From: Trueperella pecoris
GTDB lineage: Bacteria > Actinomycetota > Actinomycetes > Actinomycetales > Actinomycetaceae
DNA: 64,000 nt
Reading direction: 5' to 3'
Assembly: GCF_014926385.1 (NCBI RefSeq)
Contig: NZ_CP053291.1
Location: 2,046,001 to 2,110,000 of the forward strand
The translations under genes were made by a program, and so were the position numbers. The notes below the pieces were generated by a model, which was not told where the DNA came from, did no database searches, and saw only the letters and a list, made by a program, of their open reading frames with translations. The first letter of the stretch is position 1. The number at the start of each line of letters is the position of its first letter. Positions 25,717 to 34,534 of the stretch are shown piece after piece.

Positions 25717-26618
25717 GACATCCTCCTCTCACGCCTGCGCAGGCCCGCGATCAAGGGGAACGCAATGAACAACACGCTGAGGAAGAGCACAAGGCTCATC
25801 GTGGTCGCCTGCGCGTACAGGCCCTGACCGAAGGTGCGGAAGATGAACATGTTCAACACCTCGGTGGAGCCGCCTGGGCCGCCGCCCGTCGTCGCCGCGA
25901 TGACGTCGAAGGAGTTCATGGACCCTAGCAACGCCGTGGCCACATTGAACGTCACCGCGGGGGCGATGAGCGGAAGGCGGATCTTCGTGAAAATCTGCCA
26001 CGGGCTTGCGCCGTCGATCTTGGCGGCCTCAAGCAGTTGCCCATCCACCGTCTTCAGACCAGCGAGGTAGACGAGCATCGACAGCCCCATCCACTTCCAC
26101 GAGTGAATGAGGATGAGCACGTAGAGGGTTCCCGACGTCGACCCGAGCCAGGCAACGGCGACGTCGTGACCCGCGAAGAAAGACAGTGCCTGGTTCAGAC
26201 CACCCGACGTGTCGAGCAGGGCCTTCCAGATATAGCCGGCGGCGAGCGCGCTCATCACCACGGGGATGAAAAACAGCACGCGCATCGCACGGTTGAGCAG
26301 CGTATCGCGCTCCAAAAGTAGCGCGAGCGCCAGGCCGAAGAAGTTCTGACAGATCGCAACGCCAACCGCGTAGATGAGGGTGATCCGCAACGAGTTCAGC
26401 AGCGCGCCGTTGGCCAGCAACGTCTCAAAGTTGCGCAACCCCACGGGGTTGATGTGCGATTTGAAGCTGGACCAATCGGTAGCGGCGTAAACGAAGTTGT
26501 AGATCGTCGGCGTCAAGAAGAAGAGCGCCAGCAACACGTACGCGGGTATGAGAAACCACCACGGGTGGGAGGCCCGGTAGGACCTCCCCCGTGTAGCGAT
26601 GGCGGATAGCGATGCCAT
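25713..26618 (-). CDS. Sugar ABC transporter permease (MalF type), alpha-galactosidase operon
   Basis: This 301-residue permease has six membrane helices beginning WWFLIPAYVLLALFFLTPTI. The EAA loop reads EAAKIDGASPWQIF near residue 205. Its ATG is 2 nt after the original stop of the binding-protein gene (TAA at 26623-26621), so it probably relies on translation running to that stop. A premature TAG 190 bp upstream could therefore reduce its expression by polarity. Confidence 0.92.
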   Translation of the reverse strand: MASLSAIATRGRSYRASHPWWFLIPAYVLLALFFLTPTIYNFVYAATDWSSFKSHINPVGLRNFETLLANGALLNSLRITLIYAVGVAICQNFFGLALALLLERDTLLNRAMRVLFFIPVVMSALAAGYIWKALLDTSGGLNQALSFFAGHDVAVAWLGSTSGTLYVLILIHSWKWMGLSMLVYLAGLKTVDGQLLEAAKIDGASPWQIFTKIRLPLIAPAVTFNVATALLGSMNSFDVIAATTGGGPGGSTEVLNMFIFRTFGQGLYAQATTMSLVLFLSVLFIAFPLIAGLRRRERRMS

Positions 26619-26620
26619 GT

Positions 26621-27952
26621 TTAGAAGCCCTTAGCTCCCATGGCCCGTGCCAGCTCAACGAACTGGGCCTGGGTTGCCTCGCCGACCTGCACAGGAGTCT
26701 TGGTTCCCGCAATCATGTCTCCGAGGTTCTTGGCCAGGTCCGGGTTGGCGATGGCCTGTGCCTGCATCGAGCCGACCGAGCCCTTCAGAGCCTCGTTAGC
26801 TTCGATAGCGGCCTACGGAACGGCCTGCGGAGTCTTTCCGTCCTTCATGATGGAAACGGTGTTCTGGGAATCAATGAAGCTCTGGTAGCCCTTGGTCAAC
26901 CAGAAGGTCAAGAACTGACGTGCGGCAGCCTCGCGCTTTTCGTCGCCGGTCTTGAAGGCGACAACTGCGTTGGTCTGTTCGGGATGATTGGTGGCACGGT
27001 TGCCCTTCTCGGAGATCGGGAAGAAACCGATCTTGTCGTTAAGGGTCTTGGCATCGGTCAGCGAGGACATGTTGGACAGCAACGAATTGGTGGCGATGGC
27101 CATGGCTGCCTTGCCGTCGAGCAGCGCGCGAGCCTGCTGGTCAAACGTGCCCGTCTTGATGTCCTCGTTGTAGAGGCCCTCTTCGATCATCGAGGCGTAC
27201 TTGTCGATCGCGCCTTGGAGCGCCGTACCGGTGAATCCGTCCTCGTTCTTGTTGACCTTATCCCACAGGCCATCCTTCGAGGCGTCGCCAACGAGAACCT
27301 GAACGGTCCACTGCGAGGCCCACCATTCGCCGCCCATCTCATTGAGCGGGGTCTGGCCCTTAGCCTTGAGGTCACGGGCGAGGGTCAAAAGCTCGTCGAA
27401 GTTCTTCGGGATTTTCGCGCCCTGCTTGTCGAAGACCTCCTTGTTGTACCACACGCCCATCGTGGAGGGCGCGGAAACGAAGGCCGCATAGCGCTTGCCG
27501 TCCAAAGTTCCGCCGTAGTCGAGCACGCCGTCCGCGTACTTCGACTCCCACGGAGCGCCGTCAAGCGGAAGCAAGTTCTCCTTGGCATTGATCGGCAGCA
27601 ACATCGACGCCGTCGGCTGCCACATCGCCAGATCCGGCTTGTCACCCGTAGCAACCTTGGTCAAAACGTTTTGTTCGTAGCCGTCGGGGATCGTGACGAT
27701 CTCGACCTTGGCGCCGGTGGCCTTCTCGAATTCCTTCGCGACGCCGGCCGGGATCTTGTTCGAGGACTGCGCGGCCCAGATCTTCAGGGTCGTGCCGTCG
27801 AGCTTGGCGGTTGCCTCAGGCCACTTGGCGACCTCGCTGGAACCGGTGTCGCCACTCTTGGTGTCGGCGTTCTTGCCGGTGCCGGGGTCACTGCAGGCGC
27901 TAAGCGCCAGTGCGAAGACGCCCGCCGTAGCGATGAGTTGTTTGGTTTTCAT
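26621..27952 (-). pseudogene. Sugar ABC transporter substrate-binding lipoprotein, interrupted by a nonsense codon
   Basis: The reading frame runs from ATG 27952 (GGGAGG upstream) through lipobox LALSAC and a solute-binding family 1 domain, then meets TAG at 26815-26813 after 379 codons. The same frame continues for 63 more sense codons (AAIEANEALKGSV ... RAMGAKGF) to TAA at 26621, just before the permease ATG. The continuation is clearly the original C-terminus, so a single substitution has truncated a protein of about 443 residues. The lost helices normally pack on the C-lobe. The operon context suggests alpha-galactosides such as melibiose or raffinose as ligand. It may be inactive, or retain partial function. 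Confidence 0.88.
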
Positions 27953-27962
27953 TTTCCTCCCT

Positions 27963-30101
27963 TTAGCCCAGCGACGCTGCCGGGCCCTCGTTTTTACGCT
28001 GGATCCGGTAGACCCGAGCGGAGATTGTGTGTGCGGGAACCGTGAACATGGTTCCCGAGTCTGTGGTTGCCACGCCCCACGGTTCGTCCGCGCCTTGCGG
28101 CGGAAAGAGTTGCTTCCCGACCTCGAAGCGCTGATTCGTGACCGTGAGCTCGCCACTCGTTCCGGGCCGGTGCCAGACGAAGAGCAGGCCGTCGGCATCG
28201 TCCGGCAGCTCGCGGACGTCGCTCTGGATTTCCCGGACCTCTCGTGACGCTTCCGTGACGCCGCCAGGCAGGTGAGCAAGAGTTATCCACTCGTCTTCCC
28301 AGGCAGGAAGACCAGTGGGCCAGATCGGGTAGCGCCGCGGGAGCGCGTCTCTTTCGGCTTTGGCCAGCTCCACGGCCGCCGCCACAAGTTCGGCCTGGTC
28401 GGTGGTGAGCTTGTCCAGGTGACCGCTGAGGTAGAGGCTGCCCGCCAACGACGTCGTCAATGTGGAGACAACCTCACCCAGCGTCATCTCCGGCTGCGGC
28501 ACACCCCAGTTGGCCGCCTGCTCCGGGAGCACCACCAGCGGTGCACCCGCCGCGATAAACGGGTACTTCGCCATGTCCTCCAAGTCCGAAGTGGACTGCA
28601 GGTGGGCGCTCGCGAGCAACGCATAATCGGTGGTCATCGCGCCGGAGGCACAGTTTTCGATCCGCAAATTAGGGAAGCGTGCTGCCATCTCAGCCAACCA
28701 GGCCGCCCAGGCACGGCTGTGCTCGAGCAGGCCATCGCCAGGGCTATCCGCGTCCTCGTCCGGGCCAGAGCCGATCGAATAATTGTCGTCCACCTTAAGA
28801 TAGTCAATGCCGTAACCGACCATCCGATCCACAACGCCGGTCAGGTATGCCCGAGCTTCAGGCTTGCGCATATCCAGGCGCATACGCTGCTGTTCGACGA
28901 TCGTCACCCCGGCGCGCTTCATACATAGCGGCTCCAGCTTGGCAGCCACCGGCGAATTCACGCCCACCGCGAGCGGCTCAATCCACAGGCCCGGAGCCAT
29001 GCCATGATCCCGGATTAGACGCAGGATCACCTCAAGGCCACCGTCGAAACGAGTGGTCGACGCCGTCCACGCACCCACATTCGGCCACCAGTCAACGTCC
29101 CGTTCATCGGCGAACCAGCCCGCATCGATGCAGAATACTTCCGCCCCGGCCTTCGCCGCCGCCGGAATCAAGGCAGCCAGCTTGGCCGTGTCCGGATCGG
29201 CGCGCAAAGTATTGAGGTAGTCGTTGAACACCACGGGGGCAACCAACTTCGTTTCGCCACCGGCCCCGCGCAAAGCCCGCCGATAGGCGGTCATCTGGGC
29301 AGCGGCGTCGTCCCACCCCGCGTCCGAGTAGACGAGTGTGGCAGACGGCGTCGTGAACTCTTCACCCGGGGCCAGCGTGCGCAACCAATGATGCTGAAGA
29401 TCGGTCGGGCCGTAGAGGGCGAGCCCCAGGCTACGATGGCGCCGGGAGAGCTCGGCCGTCCATCCGCCGTTATGCTCAACCTGCCAGCCGACACAAGCCC
29501 CGGCGTCATCCTCGACGTACCCGGTGGGTGCAAACAGCCCCGACGACCAGCCACTTTCCGACGCAAGCCGGAACGCATCACGAGCCGAATTTCCGTGAAG
29601 ATCCGGGCTAATGTCGACCAGGAGGGAGCTCAGCGCCCGGCGCTCCCAGCGGTTCTCACACATCCACCCCGAACGCGCAAAGCGCACGTGCAGATCCTCA
29701 AACCGAGACTTAGGCAGCAGCGTTGCCGTTGCGATGGATACAGCCGTGAGATGCACGGGGGTGGCAGAGGTGTTGCGGATCGTCGTCGTGAAACGAAGAG
29801 CCTTCACGCCGCGCGGGGACGTGATGCACACGTCCGCCTCGAGCCCGGTGGCGGCGTCCTTCTGGCGCACAAACCAGCCCTTCCAGCCGTTCGGGAGGTC
29901 GCTCGCTTCCTCGATACCCTCGGAGCGCAGCTGCGCGCCGACGTGAGATTGGGTGAGGCGGTGGTCGACGAAGGCGCGGCCATACTCAAGCGTGAAGCAC
30001 TCGACGAGGACATTCGCCGAGCGGGCCGAGCCAGCGCCTATCGTCAGGCCAACCGCACGGTCCGGGTAGGCATCCATGTGAGCCCACGGAGTCAGTTCCA
30101 T
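27963..30101 (-). CDS. Alpha-galactosidase, GH36
   Basis: This enzyme releases terminal alpha-galactose from oligosaccharides or glycoconjugates. The 712-residue protein has an N-terminal beta-sandwich (1-280), a TIM barrel and a short C-terminal beta domain. The nucleophile segment reads YLKVDDNYS near residue 438 and the acid-base region IENCASGAMTTDYALL near residue 495, both at the expected GH36 positions. No signal peptide is present, so it acts on imported sugar. AGAGGA lies about 8 nt before ATG 30101. It heads the operon, 10 bp before the binding-protein start, under a promoter next to a LacI-type operator. Confidence 0.9.
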   Translation of the reverse strand: MELTPWAHMDAYPDRAVGLTIGAGSARSANVLVECFTLEYGRAFVDHRLTQSHVGAQLRSEGIEEASDLPNGWKGWFVRQKDAATGLEADVCITSPRGVKALRFTTTIRNTSATPVHLTAVSIATATLLPKSRFEDLHVRFARSGWMCENRWERRALSSLLVDISPDLHGNSARDAFRLASESGWSSGLFAPTGYVEDDAGACVGWQVEHNGGWTAELSRRHRSLGLALYGPTDLQHHWLRTLAPGEEFTTPSATLVYSDAGWDDAAAQMTAYRRALRGAGGETKLVAPVVFNDYLNTLRADPDTAKLAALIPAAAKAGAEVFCIDAGWFADERDVDWWPNVGAWTASTTRFDGGLEVILRLIRDHGMAPGLWIEPLAVGVNSPVAAKLEPLCMKRAGVTIVEQQRMRLDMRKPEARAYLTGVVDRMVGYGIDYLKVDDNYSIGSGPDEDADSPGDGLLEHSRAWAAWLAEMAARFPNLRIENCASGAMTTDYALLASAHLQSTSDLEDMAKYPFIAAGAPLVVLPEQAANWGVPQPEMTLGEVVSTLTTSLAGSLYLSGHLDKLTTDQAELVAAAVELAKAERDALPRRYPIWPTGLPAWEDEWITLAHLPGGVTEASREVREIQSDVRELPDDADGLLFVWHRPGTSGELTVTNQRFEVGKQLFPPQGADEPWGVATTDSGTMFTVPAHTISARVYRIQRKNEGPAASLG

Positions 30102-30158
30102 TTTGCGTCCTCTTCGTCGCCGGCGCCGCCGTTGGCACCACGAACTTTCTTGCCTTTT

Positions 30159-30187
30159 AGGCTAAGACGTTGCGTGGGTCACTTCAA
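30159..30187 (-). promoter_or_regulatory. Promoter of the alpha-galactosidase operon
   Basis: On the minus strand, TTGAAG (30187-30182) and TAGCCT (30164-30159) are separated by 17 bp. The implied leader is about 50 nt. The LacI-type palindrome lies immediately upstream of the -35 box. Confidence 0.55.
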
Positions 30188-30194
30188 GAGTCCG

Positions 30195-30210
30195 GGAAAC
30201 ACGTGTTTCC
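30195..30210. promoter_or_regulatory. LacI-family operator, perfect 16-bp palindrome
   Basis: GGAAACACGTGTTTCC is perfectly self-complementary with a central CG, the typical form of LacI-family operators. It lies between the GH36 operon and the divergent LacI gene, 8 bp upstream of the GH36 -35 box. Confidence 0.75.
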
Positions 30211-30221
30211 AACCTGCCGCG

Positions 30222-30297
30222 CGCCAAATGTTGTGAGTATTTGGATTTTGGTGAACGCACTTGGCGATTTGGACCGAAATCTCACAGGATTTGGCGG
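30222..30297. repeat. Palindromic repeat element, family 2, copy A
   Basis: This is a roughly 76-bp unit with terminal inverted arms CGCCAAATgtTGTGAG and CTCACAggATTTGGCG. It is closely similar to 55045-55122 throughout, including the interior TGTGAGTATTTGG and GTGAAC-CACTTG segments. It lies in the control region between the alpha-galactosidase operon and lacI. Confidence 0.8.
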
Positions 30298-30411
30298 CTG
30301 CCGCCGGTAGCGGGGCAGTCGAAGGCTGGGGCGAGCGGCGGCGAGGGCGGCGGGGCGACTGCCAGGGCGGCTACCAGCACGCGGTTCACCCCAACCTGCG
30401 ATACTGGAACC

Positions 30412-31416
30412 ATGGAAGAGCCCACCATCCGCCGCCCGTGGTATCCGCCCACCCTGCGAGACATCGCCCGCGTATCCGGCGCATCCTTGGCAACGGTCTC
30501 CCGCGCGCTCTCCCCCACCGGACGCGTTCCCCGCGCAAGCGCCGACATCGCTCGTATCGCGCGCGAGATGGGTTACTCCGCCTACGCCGAAACTGCGCCT
30601 CACCTGATCGTCTTCACCAGCGACGTCACGCGTACTGGGTACCGCGAAACCCTCGGCGGCATCATGGACGTGGCCCGCGAATACTACCTCAATGTCTCCA
30701 TGGCATTCATCGCGGGCACCCCCGAGCGGCGCGATAATGCGGTCCAAACCGCGTTGCATGGGCGCGTCGACGGCGTGGTGGTTCTCGAATTCGACACCCC
30801 GTCGACCCATGTCATCGAAGACTTGCCGCGCTCCATCCCCTTCTCTGTGGCGGGCGGCTACCCGGGGCAGGCCGAGGAATTCCCGCGCGCTTGGATCGAT
30901 GATTACGCTGGCGCAGAGATGGCCGCCGAACACCTGGTGGCCTTGGGACACCGGCGCATAGGGTACGTCGGGCTGCCGCAGGCCGGTCACCCGGATCCAC
31001 GCGTGCGAGGCTGGCATAACGTTCTGGCCGAACACAACCTGACAGAGTTTTACCAGTTCGGCACAGGGTGGTCGGCGGAAACTGGCAAGCGGGCCGCCGA
31101 AGGCGCCATCGCCGCCGGAGTCACCGCCGTGCTGTGCGGCAATGACGACCTCGCGTTCGGCGTCATCGCAGGACTATCTCGCGCGGGCGTGCGCGTGCCC
31201 GAGGACATCTCCGTGATTGGCATGGACGACCATCCGCTCGCCGCCGCCACCGTCCCCGCGCTGACAACCGTGCGCCTCGACTTCGAAGGGCTTGGCGCCA
31301 CTGCCGCGCAGCTCGCGCTCGGGCTCGGCCCTCACTCAGCTCCCGAAGCGCCCAAGAACGTCCACATCCCACCCGAGCTGGTGATTCGAGCAAGCACCTC
31401 CTCGCCGAAGGCATGA
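30412..31416 (+). CDS. LacI-family transcriptional regulator
   Basis: The 334-residue protein has an N-terminal LacI helix-turn-helix (TLRDIARVSGASLATVSRAL, residues 14-33) and a hinge reading RVPRASADIARIAREMGY. A periplasmic-binding-like sensor domain follows, with GGIMDVAREYY, the typical RRIGYVGLP and a terminal VIGMDDHPLAAATVPALTTVRLD. ATG 30412 is six bases after GATACT and has no ribosome site, suggesting a leaderless mRNA. It is divergent from the GH36 operon and the palindrome at 30195-30210 is its likely operator. The inducer is probably an alpha-galactoside or galactose. Confidence 0.9.
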   Translation: MEEPTIRRPWYPPTLRDIARVSGASLATVSRALSPTGRVPRASADIARIAREMGYSAYAETAPHLIVFTSDVTRTGYRETLGGIMDVAREYYLNVSMAFIAGTPERRDNAVQTALHGRVDGVVVLEFDTPSTHVIEDLPRSIPFSVAGGYPGQAEEFPRAWIDDYAGAEMAAEHLVALGHRRIGYVGLPQAGHPDPRVRGWHNVLAEHNLTEFYQFGTGWSAETGKRAAEGAIAAGVTAVLCGNDDLAFGVIAGLSRAGVRVPEDISVIGMDDHPLAAATVPALTTVRLDFEGLGATAAQLALGLGPHSAPEAPKNVHIPPELVIRASTSSPKA

Positions 31417-31558
31417 CCTGCCATCCCTTTGGGTCGGGAATCGAGTGAATGCCGGGCCCGGGGATCCCTGGATCTGAGCGGTCCCCAAATCTCGAGGTTT
31501 AAGGTGCGCCGCGGGGCAGGAGATGCGACCGAAGGGCTACCCGGAGGCGCGATAGACC

Positions 31559-31589
31559 GAGGCTGGGCCCACCTTGTGGACCCAGCCTC
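31559..31589 (-). terminator. Hairpin after the hexuronate operon
   Basis: GAGGCTGGG and CCCAGCCTC form a 9-bp stem extended by CCAC/GTGG across one mismatch, with a 3-nt loop. It starts 34 bp beyond the KDG kinase stop. No T-run follows. The rest of 31417-31623 shows no gene. Confidence 0.55.
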
Positions 31590-31623
31590 CGCACACTGAA
31601 CCTTGAGCGCCGGATCTGCGCAG

Positions 31624-32727
31624 TTACCGCTGAACGCGCGCGCCCCCGCCGGCCACCAGCCGCTCGACCTCTTCGAGCGAGGCCATCGTGGTGTCGCCCG
31701 GGGTGGTCATCGCGAGCGCGCCATGAGCCGCGCCATACTCGACGGCTTCCTGGATCGAGTCTTTTTCCATCATTCCGTAGATGAGGCCGGAGGCGAAGGA
31801 GTCGCCGCCGCCCACGCGGTCGAGGATCTCGAGGCCGTCGCGCTGGGTGGCCTGAACGAAGCCTCCGTCCCGGCTCCACGCCACGGCAGACCAGTTATTC
31901 ACGGTCGCCGTCTTAACCTCGCGCATCGTGGTGCCAATCGCTTGGAAGTTCGGGTAGGCGGCCGAGGCGGCCTCAATCATCTTGCGGAAGGAATCGACCT
32001 CCAGGTTGTCGAGGTTCTCGTTCGCCCCCTCGATCTCGAAGCCGAGGGAGGCGGTGAAGTCTTCCTCGTTGCCGATCATGACGTCGACGTACTGGGCGAG
32101 TTCCTTGTTGACCTCCTGGGCCTTCGCCTGCCCGCCGATGGACTTCCACAGCGAGGGCCGGTAGTTGAGGTCATAGGAGACGACGGTGCCGTGCTTCTTG
32201 GCAGACGCCATTGCGGCCTTGGCCACGTCGGCGGCGGACGGCGAAAGAGCGGCGAAAATGCCGCCGGTGTGCAGCCAGCGCACGCCGAGCTCACCGAAGA
32301 GGTGATCCCAGTCGACGTCGTCCGGCTGCATCTGCGAAATGGCGGTGTTACCGCGATCGGAGGTGCCCACAGCGCCGCGCACGCCGTAGCCGCGCTCGGT
32401 GAAATTCAGGCCGTTGCGCACGCTGCGCCCGATGCCGTCCGATTCAACCCACTTAATGAAGCGGGTGTCGAGCCCGCCGGTGAGGATGCAGTCCTCGAGC
32501 AAGCGGCCGACCTCATCGCGCACGAGTGCGGTGACGATGGCGCCGCGCTTGCCGAAGCATCGGCGCAGGCCACGGGCAACGTTGTATTCGCCGCCGCCTT
32601 CGGAGGCCGCGAAGGACCGGGTGGTGCGGATGCGGCCCTCGCCCGGGTCGAGGCGAAGCATGACCTCGCCGAGGGAGACGATGTCGTAGGCGCACTCTTG
32701 CGCCGGACGCAACTTCACAACACTCAT
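31624..32727 (-). CDS. kdgK: 2-keto-3-deoxygluconate kinase (PfkB family)
   Basis: The enzyme phosphorylates KDG to KDPG with ATP, the step linking hexuronate breakdown to the lower Entner-Doudoroff pathway. The 367-residue protein has YDIVSLGEVMLRLDPGEGRI at the N-terminus, EGGGEYNVARGLRRCFG and the catalytic-base motif DRVGGGDSFASGLIYG near residue 315. It is the last gene of the operon uxuB-uxuA-eda-kdgK and overlaps the aldolase by 4 nt. Pathway order supports the substrate; PfkB motifs alone would not. Confidence 0.9.
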   Translation of the reverse strand: MSVVKLRPAQECAYDIVSLGEVMLRLDPGEGRIRTTRSFAASEGGGEYNVARGLRRCFGKRGAIVTALVRDEVGRLLEDCILTGGLDTRFIKWVESDGIGRSVRNGLNFTERGYGVRGAVGTSDRGNTAISQMQPDDVDWDHLFGELGVRWLHTGGIFAALSPSAADVAKAAMASAKKHGTVVSYDLNYRPSLWKSIGGQAKAQEVNKELAQYVDVMIGNEEDFTASLGFEIEGANENLDNLEVDSFRKMIEAASAAYPNFQAIGTTMREVKTATVNNWSAVAWSRDGGFVQATQRDGLEILDRVGGGDSFASGLIYGMMEKDSIQEAVEYGAAHGALAMTTPGDTTMASLEEVERLVAGGGARVQR

Positions 32728-33368
32728 GCGCGTAGCTCCTTGACTTTGTTCGTCGCCTCGAGCGAAAGCTCGGTGATCGTGGCGAATTCTTTATTGTTGA
32801 TCAGGTCGCGTTTGATCATCCAGGATCCGGAGACTGCGGCGATGGCCGGGTCGGCAAGCCACTCCTCCATGTTTGCAAGGTTGACCCCGCCGGAGGGGAC
32901 GAAGGCCGTGGTCGGGAAGGGCCCGCGGAGGGCCTTGACCATCTTCAGCCCGCCAGCTTCACCGCCGGGGAAGAACTTCACGGCCTTGGCGCCGACCTCG
33001 AGGGCCATCATGATTTCGGTCGCGGTCTGGACTCCGGGAAGGTAGGCGATCCCGCGTGAGGCGGCGACGTCGGCGACGCCGAGGCTGAAGCCCGGCGAGA
33101 CGAAGAACTTCGCGCCGAGGTCGGCCGCGCGCTCGGCCTGCTCACGGTTCAGCACGGTTCCGGCTCCCACCGTCATGCCCTCGACGGTGGTCATGGCGGC
33201 GATTGCGTCGCCGCCGGCGGCGGTTCGGAAGGTCACTTCGGCGCAGTGGATGCCGCCGGCCACGAGGGCCTCGCCGACGGCGACGGCGTCGGCGGCGTCA
33301 TCGATGACGACGACCGGGACGATTGGGTTTTGCGCCAAGAACGGCAGTGCATCAGGAATCTGTACCAT
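32724..33368 (-). CDS. eda: 2-keto-3-deoxy-6-phosphogluconate aldolase
   Basis: KDPG aldolase splits KDPG into pyruvate and glyceraldehyde 3-phosphate, by a Schiff-base lysine. The 214-residue protein has the family segments IVPVVVIDDAADAVAVGEAL, CAEVTFRTAAGGDAI with the conserved Glu, GAGTVLN, FFVSPGFS, and the lysine region AKAVKFFPGGEAGG. It overlaps kdgK by 4 nt and shares 1 nt with uxuA, so the operon is tightly coupled. Confidence 0.93.
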   Translation of the reverse strand: MVQIPDALPFLAQNPIVPVVVIDDAADAVAVGEALVAGGIHCAEVTFRTAAGGDAIAAMTTVEGMTVGAGTVLNREQAERAADLGAKFFVSPGFSLGVADVAASRGIAYLPGVQTATEIMMALEVGAKAVKFFPGGEAGGLKMVKALRGPFPTTAFVPSGGVNLANMEEWLADPAIAAVSGSWMIKRDLINNKEFATITELSLEATNKVKELRA

Positions 33369-34534
33369 TACGCCTCCGTCACAATGTCGGCGACGCCGGC
33401 CGAGCCAGCAGCGTCCACGCCCGTCTCGCTAGCAGTCTGGCCACCAGCAGCCTGGCCAGTAGCCTTGCGCTGGGCGTCGATGGCGTCCCACAGGCCAAGC
33501 AGGTACTGGGCGCCCAGGGCGCGGTCGTAGAGTGGGTAGCCCGGGCGGCCGTTCTCGCCCCAGATCATGCGGCCGTGGTCGGGGCGCACGTGAACGTCGG
33601 GGGCGTAGTCGTAGAGGGCTTCGATGATGGCGTGCATGTCGAGGTTGCCGTCGGCTGCCCAGTGGGCGGCCTCCTGGAACTTCTTCTCGCCCAGGTACTT
33701 GACGTTGCGCACGTGGGCCGCGGCGATCTTGCCGCGCTTGCCGAATTCGCGGAAGATGGCGGGCACGTCGTTGGCGGGGTTGGAGCCGAGGGAACCGGAG
33801 CACAGGCACAGCGCGTTGGCGTCGGATTCGTTGAGGCCACAGATGGCGTCGATGTCGTCGCGGTTCTTGTAGGCGCGCGGGATGCCGAAGAGGTCCCAGG
33901 CCGGATCGTCCGGGTGGCACGCCATGCGGATGCCGACCTTTTCGCAGGTGGGGATGATGCCGTCGAGGAAGTACTTCCAGTTCTCGCGAAGCTTGTCCAC
34001 GGTCATGTCCTGGTAGAGGGCCATGACCTCGTCGAGGCGAGCGAGGCGCTCGGGCTCCCAGCCGGGCAGGGTGAGCCCGCCGGAGTCTTCAGCGGTCTTG
34101 TTGACGATGTCTTGCGGGGTCATGCCCTCGATGTCGGCATGGTCATAGTACAGGCAGGTTGAGCCGTCCTCGTTGACGTGGGCAAGCTCGGTGCGCAGCC
34201 AATCGAAGACCGGCATGAAGTTGTAGATGACGACCTTGATGCCATACTCGGCCAGGTTCTCGAGGGTCTGGCAGTAGTTCGCTATGAGCTCGTCACGGGT
34301 GTCGAGTCCGAGCTTGATATCTTCGTGAACGTTGACGGATTCGATGACTTCGCACTCGAGGCCGGCGGCGTGAACCTGATCGACCATCTTGGCGATTTCT
34401 TCCTTGGTCCAGACCTCGCCGGCGGCGTACTGGGAGAGGACTCCCATGGTGCCAGTCATGCCGGGGATCTGCTTGATGTATTGCAGCGGGATCGGGTCGA
34501 AGCCCTCGCCGTACCAGCGGAACGTCATTTTCAT
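33368..34534 (-). CDS. uxuA: Mannonate dehydratase
   Basis: UxuA dehydrates D-mannonate to KDG using a divalent metal. The 388-residue TIM-barrel protein begins [20 protein letters not shown] and shows [45 protein letters not shown] and [20 protein letters not shown], which carry the expected metal and substrate residues. It overlaps uxuB by 4 nt and eda by 1 nt. The tail after residue 360 is an Ala/Gly-rich extension. Uronate isomerase (UxaC), the first step from glucuronate, is not in the window. Confidence 0.95.
   Translation of the reverse strand: MKMTFRWYGEGFDPIPLQYIKQIPGMTGTMGVLSQYAAGEVWTKEEIAKMVDQVHAAGLECEVIESVNVHEDIKLGLDTRDELIANYCQTLENLAEYGIKVVIYNFMPVFDWLRTELAHVNEDGSTCLYYDHADIEGMTPQDIVNKTAEDSGGLTLPGWEPERLARLDEVMALYQDMTVDKLRENWKYFLDGIIPTCEKVGIRMACHPDDPAWDLFGIPRAYKNRDDIDAICGLNESDANALCLCSGSLGSNPANDVPAIFREFGKRGKIAAAHVRNVKYLGEKKFQEAAHWAADGNLDMHAIIEALYDYAPDVHVRPDHGRMIWGENGRPGYPLYDRALGAQYLLGLWDAIDAQRKATGQAAGGQTASETGVDAAGSAGVADIVTEA

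Noticed and set aside
26612-28045. Open frame of 477 codons antisense to the interrupted binding-protein gene
   Set aside because: The other strand encodes a clear solute-binding lipoprotein; no ribosome site or recognisable domain supports this frame.
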